NCBI GenBank assembly: GCA_017885225.1
Contig: JAFNGM010000059.1
Location: forward strand, 1-7,001
From: Syntrophaceae bacterium
GTDB taxonomy: Bacteria > Desulfobacterota > Syntrophia > Syntrophales > UBA2185
Direction of reading: 5' to 3'
DNA length: 7,001 bases
In this document: positions 1 to 7,001 of the stretch, in pieces
Layout: every line of letters starts with the position of its first letter
How positions within the stretch are numbered: the stretch's first letter is position 1
Notes under the pieces: generated by a model
What the model was told of the DNA's origin: nothing
What the model saw: the letters and a program-made list of their open reading frames with translations, nothing else
The model's database searches: none
Translations under genes and position numbers: made by a program

Positions 1-26
1 AAACTTTTGGCATAATCATTGAACTA

Positions 27-53
27 CCATCGGCGAATGCCGATGGCTTTTAG
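27..53 (+). terminator. Hairpin, possible plus-strand intrinsic terminator
   Basis: CCATCGGC (27-34), loop GAAT, GCCGATGG (39-46) form a perfect 8-bp GC-rich stem followed on the plus strand by CTTTTAGG. A run of four T is short, but the stem is strong, so it best fits the end of a plus-strand gene lying left of the window, convergent with the nucleotidase gene. On the minus strand the stem is not followed by T residues, so it is a poor rho-independent terminator for the nucleotidase gene, whose stop is 120 bp upstream of it. Confidence 0.45.
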
Positions 54-143
54 GGCTCAAGGATTCCAGGGTTCGAATAAAAATCATTTTACTGAAATCT
101 TTTGTATCTCTCGACCCCTCGATTCCTTGACTCCTTGAACCCT
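52..143. repeat. Inverted arrays of an 8-bp unit (YGANYCCT-like)
   Basis: Positions 112-143 on the plus strand are four head-to-tail 8-mers: CGACCCCT, CGATTCCT, TGACTCCT, TGAACCCT. Positions 52-75 are three such units on the minus strand: CGAACCCT, GGAATCCT, TGAGCCCT. The two arrays face each other across 36 bp of AT-rich DNA (76-111), giving an imperfect inverted repeat downstream of the nucleotidase gene. Every unit ends in CCT and most begin with YGA. It looks like a dispersed intergenic repeat element rather than coding DNA; its function is unknown. Confidence 0.7.
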
Positions 144-166
144 ATTTGAAAATACAACCGCTCATA

Positions 167-2140
167 TTATGTGCCCGGATTGCCGGACTTGCGGGGGCGA
201 TACACTTTATTTACGATGGCCCGCACGGCAAATATGACAACGGTGAGAAAAACAAGGAAGAGAAACACAACGCCCCAGGTGACCCAGCCGCCCCCCGTGA
301 CAAGGTCCAGGGGATTCAAGGAGGCCTTCGTCACTATACGGCCTTCCGAACCGCGATAGCGCGCAGGTACATTAGGAATGCCGTCGCCATCAGCATCAGG
401 GAATGAGGTGAGGTAATCGGCAAGGGCCACCCATTCCTTGACCCCCCCGATGCCGGATTGCCCTTTGGCGTGTATCATAAGCGTTTTCATGTCCTTCACC
501 GGACTCCCTGTTTCATCCCTTAATTGAACACTCAAGATTCCGTGGGATTTCTCGCTGATTTTGCTTAATAACTCTGCCGTAAACGAATTGATCACTATGC
601 GATAGAGTCTGCCTTCATCCAAGGGTTCGTATGCACCGTGCTCATCCAGAACCTTCGCCGAGATGACTCGATCGAATATTACTCGATATGGATTATACTC
701 GAATGTAATACCGGACACCTGCAGATATGCAGCATCCTTATATGGAGCGATGGACGTATGTACCTCGAGGAAGTTTTTGAGTTCTTTTCCGGTAAGATAT
801 CCCGCTATCAATGTGTTTCCGGGGAGATTATTCTCTCCCGGGCCCATTGAGAGGACGCGAAACACATCCGGGACGGATATCTTCCCTTGGACGAATGAAG
901 AACGTATCGTTCCCAGCCCCTGAATTGCCGCGTGCACATGACGGTAGCGTGAACCCTCCGCTTTTTTCACGGCATGACGAAATGCGTCGGTGATCAGATT
1001 GCCTATCCCCTTCTCTCCCGGATTGGCATACATGTAGGAAAGCTGTTCCATGTCGAAACCAGTGTCGGCCAAGACCTGATCAAAACGGTAGTTGAAGTGA
1101 GAAAGATAGTGCCGCTCTACAATTTTTTTAAAAGACTTAATATGGCGAGCAACTGCGGGGTCTTCCGGCACATCAGGCGTCATGTTCACCAGGTCATAGG
1201 CCTTCACCGCGGCACCTTTCTCTCTGGAAAACGACACATTCAGCACGCCGAGATATGCACCGTAACTGCCTGATGATACAATGATCGTCTTGCCGACTAT
1301 GAGGGGCCTCGAAAGCGTTGTATGGGTATGACCGCTGATTATCACGTCGATATCGGGTACCTTTTCCGCAAGAATTTCATCCTCGGAAATGCTTTTTTGG
1401 GACCGCGTCCCGTTGTGTGAGAGACAAATGATCATATCAACCTTTTCATTCTTTCTGAGGATATTGACTATGCGTTTACTCGCGTCCACCGGATCGATAA
1501 AAGTTACCGGTTTTGCATAGGGCGCGTCTTCGGCCGCGTCTTTCCCCATAATACCGAAAAGGCCAATTTTCATACCCCCCCGATCGACCACGACATATTC
1601 CCGCACAGGAAATTCATGAAACGCTTTTTTCAGTTCAGCATCCCCGGCCCCGTCCTTGCTGAATTCGGTATTCGAGGCAACCAGCGCAGGAGAGGGCCCG
1701 CCCCTTGCTTTCACTGTGCGCAGCATCTTCGCGAGTCCATCCGGATAAAAATCAAAATCGTGGTTGCCCAAAGTGATTACATCATATCCTAATACTCCCA
1801 TAAGCTTGAATTCCAGCGCCTCTTCGGGAAGTACTGTATGGAAAAGGGTCCCCTCTGCAAAATCGCCGGCATCCACAAGGAGTGTCTTGCCGCCGTAACG
1901 TGCGCGCTCCTGTTTTATAGCTGTCGCCAGTCTGGCGTAGCCACCCACCGTCGTGCGCTTCCCATCACTTTCCAAAACCGGGTAGGGAAAAAAGTGAGAA
2001 TGCAGATCATGGGTAAAAAGTATGACCACATTACTGGCTGGACGTATTTCTTGTGTCCAGCTTTTTGACACGGTCAGCACCATGACAATTGCAAAAAGAA
2101 ATACTATCGAAATTTTTACCGCGCGCATTCCATTTTTCAT
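167..2140 (-). CDS. Membrane-anchored 5'-nucleotidase/metallophosphoesterase (UshA/CpdB-like)
   Basis: Two-domain enzyme of the 5'-nucleotidase family, which hydrolyses nucleotides or related phosphoesters outside the cytoplasm with a dinuclear metal centre. A hydrophobic N-terminal segment (about 8-24) follows basic residues; no clear A-x-A site and no lipobox Cys is seen, so it may be cleaved poorly or remain as an anchor. The catalytic domain carries the full metal-binding set: D45 and H47 (THDLHSH), D93 (VDAGD), N126-H127-D128 (GNHDFD), H242 (SHNG) and H271/H273 (GHTHT). The C-terminal nucleotidase domain, about 365-575, includes GIGNLITDAFRHA and GLGTIR, where the family usually has NGGGIR. 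After it comes DADGDGIPNVP (582-592), a DxDxDG calcium-binding-like loop, then a strong transmembrane helix (about 619-643) and a basic tail (NKVYRPRKSG), which should lie in the cytoplasm. The substrate cannot be read from the sequence. The gene is intact; link to the replication genes is positional only. Confidence 0.92.
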   Translation of the reverse strand: MKNGMRAVKISIVFLFAIVMVLTVSKSWTQEIRPASNVVILFTHDLHSHFFPYPVLESDGKRTTVGGYARLATAIKQERARYGGKTLLVDAGDFAEGTLFHTVLPEEALEFKLMGVLGYDVITLGNHDFDFYPDGLAKMLRTVKARGGPSPALVASNTEFSKDGAGDAELKKAFHEFPVREYVVVDRGGMKIGLFGIMGKDAAEDAPYAKPVTFIDPVDASKRIVNILRKNEKVDMIICLSHNGTRSQKSISEDEILAEKVPDIDVIISGHTHTTLSRPLIVGKTIIVSSGSYGAYLGVLNVSFSREKGAAVKAYDLVNMTPDVPEDPAVARHIKSFKKIVERHYLSHFNYRFDQVLADTGFDMEQLSYMYANPGEKGIGNLITDAFRHAVKKAEGSRYRHVHAAIQGLGTIRSSFVQGKISVPDVFRVLSMGPGENNLPGNTLIAGYLTGKELKNFLEVHTSIAPYKDAAYLQVSGITFEYNPYRVIFDRVISAKVLDEHGAYEPLDEGRLYRIVINSFTAELLSKISEKSHGILSVQLRDETGSPVKDMKTLMIHAKGQSGIGGVKEWVALADYLTSFPDADGDGIPNVPARYRGSEGRIVTKASLNPLDLVTGGGWVTWGVVFLFLVFLTVVIFAVRAIVNKVYRPRKSGNPGT

Positions 2141-2402
2141 ATATCACAATCAACTCCCCTCCTGAATGCAATACACAACTGCCCCTGGCGGTACGGATCC
2201 TGAAGGTGATCTCCAGCTTTTATTTGTATTCTTGGCCTCTCCACACCGAGGACGGAATCCCAGGGAACCCCTTGCAGGATGCCCCCTATTTTCTGTTGCG
2301 TAATCCGAGAGGCGGCCATAGGATATTTTCGTTCGCATGTAACTTTTTGTTTCGAAGCGTGGGATCCATTTGTACGTCTGCGGGAAACGCATCGGCCCCC
2401 CC
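2141..2402. other. Intergenic region gyrB-nucleotidase, no convincing gene
   Basis: These 262 bp follow the gyrB stop. On the minus strand they begin with seven G and hold no stem followed by a T run, so no intrinsic terminator for gyrB is visible. Several short ORFs cross it. The least unlikely is a 60-codon minus-strand frame (2137-2319) whose TGA overlaps the next gene's ATG as ATGA, but it lacks a ribosome-binding site at its own start and resembles no family I know. No clear -35/-10 promoter pair was found. The near end holds the strong AGGAGGGGAG ribosome-binding site of the nucleotidase gene. Confidence 0.6.
2154..2163 (-). promoter_or_regulatory. Ribosome-binding site of the nucleotidase gene
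   Basis: The minus strand reads AGGAGGGGAG, an excellent anti-SD match. Its 3' end lies 13 nt before the ATG at 2138-2140, rather long. An in-frame TGA two codons upstream of that ATG rules out a longer start, so this ATG is kept. Confidence 0.55.
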
Positions 2403-4814
<2,412 letters not shown>

Positions 4815-4925
4815 TTATTCTTCCTTCTGACTCTTTTCTAAAGTCACTGCGATTATCGAGGCAATGAGCGCCTCATCATTCAGGGAGATATCAATTATTG
4901 AACTTTCAACGGCATGACAATGCAC
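4815..4925 (-). CDS. Candidate small ORF between dnaN and gyrB (uncertain)
   Basis: A frame opening after a TGA inside the dnaN 3' end runs through the dnaN-gyrB gap and stops at TAA 4815-4817, three bases before the gyrB ATG. Its end reads as a plausible amphipathic, charged peptide (NDEALIASIIAVTLEK then SQKEE). The coordinates assume the GTG at 4923-4925 as start, giving 36 residues and a 31-bp overlap with dnaN. There is no ATG and no clear ribosome-binding site, so it may be chance or a remnant. For comparison, short DE-L-I-A-x-I-A-x peptides resemble the small hypothetical proteins encoded beside biotin-dependent decarboxylase or sodium-pump genes, but this is too short to assign. If translated, it would couple to gyrB, whose ribosome-binding site lies in its last codons. 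Confidence 0.2.
   Translation of the reverse strand: MHCHAVESSIIDISLNDEALIASIIAVTLEKSQKEE
4820..4824 (-). promoter_or_regulatory. gyrB ribosome-binding site
   Basis: The minus strand reads AGAAGGAAG followed by AATAAACC and ATG. GGAAG ends 8 nt before the gyrB start, good spacing that supports the ATG at 4809-4811. Confidence 0.6.
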
Positions 4926-6019
4926 ATGTATTCGTCATTGTGTGCAGGCTTGATAACCCCTGGCTTCATACCCACACCAATTTCGAAAACAACTGTCTCA
5001 TCATCAATAACCTCCATGGCATCAATCAGATATTTCACATTATAACCAATGGAAATATCTTTCTCATGATAGGCTATCTCAATCTCCTCTTTTGCTTCTC
5101 CTACATCCGGGTTTGTCGACTCCAGCACCATTTTTCCCTCAGATAATGCGATAATGACGCCACTGTACCGTTCGCTCGATATCACGCTCATTCTCCGGAG
5201 AGCATGGAGAATCGCATCCTTTTCAAATTGTACGACAATACCCTTTTCCGCCGGCATAACCCTCCGATAGTCCGGATATTCCGCATCGACAAGGCTTACT
5301 CTCAACATGGTGCTGTCCGTCTTGACGATGCACATCCCCTGGCGTATTCCCACAAATATTTCTTCCGGCGCATCTTCAATAAGCCTTTTTATTTCATTCA
5401 ATCCTTTTCTGGGAATAATAATCCCCTTTTCGAGCTTGAACAATGCTGCTTCCCCGATATCTGCACTTGCTATAGCCAATCGATGTCCATCCGTCGCAAT
5501 CATTCTCAATGTATTTTTACCGCCATCATCAAGAGTTTCAACAAGGACACCATTGAGATTTTTTCTCATCTCATCGCCAGACATGGCAAAAGACGTCTTC
5601 CGAATTAATCCTTCTATGAATTTTCCTTGCATAGAAGAAAAATTCACTTCAGTGCGGTCATCAATCACACTGGGAAAATCGTCCGCCGACAAACCGGGAA
5701 TTTTATATATAATCTTTTGACACGTCACGGTTACTCGGTGGCTTTCGTTTGCCTCAAACTGAATACTGTCCCCCTGAATCTCCCTTATCATCTCATATAG
5801 TTTTCGTGCGGATACGGTAACCTGCCCTTCCTCAAGAATCTCCGCGCTATAATCTGCAACTAATCCTATTTCCCTGTCTGTCGCTACTATTGTGATCTTG
5901 TTATTACCCGTCCTGAGAAGGATGTTGTTAAGGATCGGCATGGTAGTTTTTTTCTCAACGATGCTGAGCGTCTTTTGAATGCCTTCCAAAAAGGTATTTC
6001 TTTGCACGGTAAATTTCAT
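4895..6019 (-). CDS. dnaN: DNA polymerase III beta subunit (sliding clamp)
   Basis: DnaN dimerises into the ring that slides on DNA and tethers the replicative polymerase, MutS, ligase and other clamp-binding proteins. From the chosen ATG it has 374 residues, within the family's usual 365-380, and should fold as three tandem clamp domains of about 120 residues each. The N-terminus MKFTVQRNTFLEGIQ and the C-terminus EYMCIVMPLKV are typical; the MPLKV end corresponds to the conserved MPMRL tail lining the partner-binding cleft. Other recognisable stretches are MPILNNILL, the RKLYEMIREI region and IATDGHRLA. A GTG two codons upstream (6023-6025) would add two residues, but its spacing to the ribosome-binding site is too short. 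The gene lies between the putative origin and gyrB and is intact. Confidence 0.98.
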   Translation of the reverse strand: MKFTVQRNTFLEGIQKTLSIVEKKTTMPILNNILLRTGNNKITIVATDREIGLVADYSAEILEEGQVTVSARKLYEMIREIQGDSIQFEANESHRVTVTCQKIIYKIPGLSADDFPSVIDDRTEVNFSSMQGKFIEGLIRKTSFAMSGDEMRKNLNGVLVETLDDGGKNTLRMIATDGHRLAIASADIGEAALFKLEKGIIIPRKGLNEIKRLIEDAPEEIFVGIRQGMCIVKTDSTMLRVSLVDAEYPDYRRVMPAEKGIVVQFEKDAILHALRRMSVISSERYSGVIIALSEGKMVLESTNPDVGEAKEEIEIAYHEKDISIGYNVKYLIDAMEVIDDETVVFEIGVGMKPGVIKPAHNDEYMCIVMPLKVQ

Positions 6020-6027
6020 TGCCACAG

Positions 6028-6035
6028 CCTTTCTT
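6028..6035 (-). promoter_or_regulatory. Ribosome-binding site that decides the dnaN start
   Basis: The minus strand reads AAGAAAGG. It lies 8 nt before the ATG at 6017-6019 but only 2 nt before the in-frame GTG at 6023-6025, so it supports the ATG as the start of dnaN. Confidence 0.6.
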
Positions 6036-6064
6036 AAAATATTTTTTATGCAGTTATAAATTAC
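6034..6064. other. AT-rich putative duplex-unwinding element
   Basis: This 31-bp stretch is nearly all A/T and includes TTTATAA, a run of six A and ATATTTTAA on the minus strand. It directly follows the triplet run and ends at the dnaN ribosome-binding site. It is the natural candidate for first strand opening; AT-rich promoter sequence for dnaN could overlap it, but I see no convincing -35/-10 pair. Confidence 0.5.
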
Positions 6065-6079
6065 TAGTCATAGTAGTAG
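6065..6079 (-). promoter_or_regulatory. DnaA-trio triplet run
   Basis: The minus strand reads CTA CTA CTA TGA CTA, so the opposite strand carries 3'-GAT-5' triplets in four of five positions. DnaA-trios of this kind are known to guide DnaA onto one strand during opening. The run starts within a few bases of the degenerate box and leads into the AT-rich tract, as expected. The fourth triplet departs from the pattern. Confidence 0.6.
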
Positions 6080-6080
6080 G

Positions 6081-6118
6081 GACTGTGAGAAGTGTTGATA
6101 AATATATTTCTCATAGTC
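6081..6118. repeat. Imperfect inverted repeat around the second DnaA box
   Basis: The arms GACTGTGAGAA (6081-6091) and TTCTCATAGTC (6108-6118) are complementary over 11 positions with one mismatch (a G-T wobble on the plus strand) and enclose a 16-bp AT-rich spacer that contains the TTATCAACA box. A third copy of the core, ATGAGAA, lies at 6130-6136. It could be a protein-binding dyad or a cruciform near the unwinding site; its role is unknown. Confidence 0.55.
6093..6101 (-). promoter_or_regulatory. Near-consensus DnaA box next to the unwinding tract
   Basis: The minus strand reads TTATCAACA, one mismatch from TTATNCACA. It is followed without a gap by CTTCTCACA (6084-6092), which keeps only the CACA end of a box, then GTCCC and the triplet run. 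Two abutting 9-mers next to a GC step resemble the paired boxes that load DnaA onto the trio in described origins. The one mismatch would make this a low-affinity site taken alone. Confidence 0.5.
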
Positions 6119-6145
6119 ATCACACATACATGAGAAAAAGAGCGC

Positions 6146-6154
6146 TGTGTATAA
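6146..6154 (-). promoter_or_regulatory. DnaA box, exact TTATNCACA match
   Basis: The minus strand reads TTATACACA, a full match to the TTATNCACA consensus bound by DnaA domain IV. It lies 17 bp after the dnaA stop codon and points the same way as the second box nearer the AT-rich tract. It may serve both origin binding and control of dnaN transcription. Confidence 0.7.
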
Positions 6155-6171
6155 ATGGTGTTCACGAACTG

Positions 6172-7001
6172 TTAGTCTTTGTTCTGTAAAATTTCTTCGA
6201 GCTCCAGAACAAGTTTTTTTAAATTTAAGTCTTCTTCCATAACCTTTTTCATTTTGTTACATGAATAGATAACGGTTGAGTGGTCACGACCGCCAATTTT
6301 TTCTCCGATGTCAGGAAAGGATGCATTCGTCATCCTTCTCGAAAGGTACATCGCGATCTGCCTTGCGAACACGAGATTTTTATTTTTTTTGTGTGATTTA
6401 ATGTCCGACATTTTGACATTGAGTTTACCGGCTACGGTTTTGAGAATCTCATCAACGGTCACTTCTTCTTTCTCATTTGACTTGATAATCTTTTTCAGAA
6501 CCTCCTTGGTGAGGTTCATATCGATTTCTTTTCCCGTCAGAGAGGAGAAGGCAGAAATCCTAATAAGATATCCCTCAAGTTCTCTGATATTGGATTCAAC
6601 ATGGGATGCCACATAGTGGGCTACATTTTGCGGGAGGACCATTTTATTTTCCTGGGCCTTTTTTTCTAAAATAGCAATCTTTGTCTCAATTTCCGGTGGA
6701 TGAATATCGGCAATAAGGCCCCACTCGAACCGGGAACGGAGTCTGTTTTCCATATTCGGTATGTCTTTAGGAAATTTATCGCTCGTTACGACGATTTGTT
6801 TTCCTGAATCATGCAGCGTATTGAATGTGTGGAAAAATTCCTCCTGGGTCTTTTCTTTTCCGGCAACGAACTGAATGTCATCCATCAAAAGACAATCCAT
6901 ATTTCGATATTTTTCCCTGAATTTCGGCATCCTGTCGTAACGGATCGAGTTGATCAATTCATTCATAAACTCTTCTGCGGATACATATACAACATTTAAA
7001 T
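6172..7001 (-). CDS. dnaA: Chromosomal replication initiator protein DnaA (C-terminal part; 5' end outside window)
   Basis: DnaA is the AAA+ ATPase that binds DnaA boxes at oriC, forms a filament and melts the origin. About 275 codons are visible; the frame is open to the window edge (it reads VVYVSAEEFMNELI just inside it), so the ATG at 6966 is internal and not the true start. About 170 residues, including domain I and the Walker A loop, would lie beyond 7001, judging from the usual ~450-residue length. Seen in order: Walker B LLMDDIQF with the Asp pair at 6877-6882; sensor I around VVTSDKFP; the box VII arginine finger in LRSRFEWGL (6715-6741); a sensor II/helical lid stretch with NIRELEGYL; and domain IV with the family signature GGRDHSTVI (6268-6294), which contacts the DnaA box. 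No damaged motif is seen. The stop is TAA at 6172-6174. The gene sits directly upstream of the putative origin and dnaN, the commonest bacterial arrangement. Confidence 0.98.
   Translation of the reverse strand, partial: LNVVYVSAEEFMNELINSIRYDRMPKFREKYRNMDCLLMDDIQFVAGKEKTQEEFFHTFNTLHDSGKQIVVTSDKFPKDIPNMENRLRSRFEWGLIADIHPPEIETKIAILEKKAQENKMVLPQNVAHYVASHVESNIRELEGYLIRISAFSSLTGKEIDMNLTKEVLKKIIKSNEKEEVTVDEILKTVAGKLNVKMSDIKSHKKNKNLVFARQIAMYLSRRMTNASFPDIGEKIGGRDHSTVIYSCNKMKKVMEEDLNLKKLVLELEEILQNKD

Larger units (their letters stand above)
6020..6171 (-). other. oriC: Putative chromosomal replication origin (oriC), dnaA-dnaN intergenic region
   Basis: This 152-bp non-coding gap between dnaA and dnaN carries, in the dnaA-to-dnaN direction, a consensus DnaA box, a near-consensus box, a degenerate abutting 9-mer, a short GC-rich step, a CTA triplet run and a strongly AT-rich tract that reaches the dnaN ribosome-binding site. 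Established work on Bacillus subtilis and other bacteria describes this order (DnaA boxes, GC step, DnaA-trio, AT-rich unwinding element) as the basal unwinding system. The order and orientation here match. Only one perfect box is present, so further boxes may lie upstream of dnaA, outside the window (a bipartite origin is possible). Function is inferred from layout alone. Confidence 0.75.

Noticed and set aside
1..20. Possible minus-strand start reading MIMPKV at the left edge
   Set aside because: No ribosome-binding site before it and only six codons visible, too little to call a gene.
68..78. GGGTTCGAAT, resembling a tRNA T-loop
   Set aside because: The bases after it (AAAAATC) cannot pair with those before it to make a T-stem, and no anticodon or acceptor stem is found. 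It belongs to the 8-bp repeat array.
6141..6146. AGCGCT palindrome beside the DnaA box
   Set aside because: A 6-bp palindrome is common by chance and has no further structure around it.
6172..6966. ATG at 6966 as the start of dnaA
   Set aside because: The frame continues upstream with conserved DnaA residues (VVYVSAEEF) to the window edge, so this ATG is internal.

Overview
The window holds a conserved bacterial chromosome-replication neighbourhood read entirely from the minus strand. In transcription order (right to left) it contains the 3' part of dnaA, a compact putative replication origin, dnaN, gyrB, and a membrane-anchored 5'-nucleotidase-family metallophosphoesterase. The proteins are clearly proteobacterial or deltaproteobacterial (Desulfobacterota) in style. 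GyrB is the long ~800-residue form with an insert between the Toprim core and the C-terminal RYKGLGEMN motif, and codon use is mixed with moderate GC. I lean towards a syntrophic or anaerobic deltaproteobacterial lineage, but that assignment is an inference and not secure.

Region by region. Positions 6172-7001 are the C-terminal ~275 residues of DnaA (Walker B, sensor I, arginine finger, DNA-binding domain IV); the P-loop and N-terminus lie outside the window. Positions 6020-6171 are non-coding. Read in the dnaA-to-dnaN direction they give a DnaA box, a second near-consensus box, a short GC-rich step, a run of CTA triplets (DnaA-trio) and an AT-rich tract, which is the layout of a bacterial origin-unwinding module. 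dnaN follows, and its start is best placed at the ATG at 6019. An 83-bp gap, possibly holding the end of a tiny ORF, leads to gyrB. The usual recF is not present between dnaN and gyrB. A 262-bp stretch without a convincing gene separates gyrB from the nucleotidase gene (167-2140). The last 166 bp hold inverted arrays of an 8-bp unit and a strong hairpin.

Functionally, DnaA would open the origin lying just downstream of its own gene, the DnaN clamp tethers the replicative polymerase, and GyrB (with GyrA, not seen here) removes the positive supercoils made by fork movement. The nucleotidase has no obvious mechanistic link to replication. It is a secreted or membrane-tethered enzyme, probably for extracytoplasmic nucleotide or phosphoester hydrolysis, that happens to lie downstream. 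I found no mobile element, CRISPR array, tRNA or rRNA, and no previously unknown multi-gene system. The most interesting material is in the origin and in the small intergenic elements.
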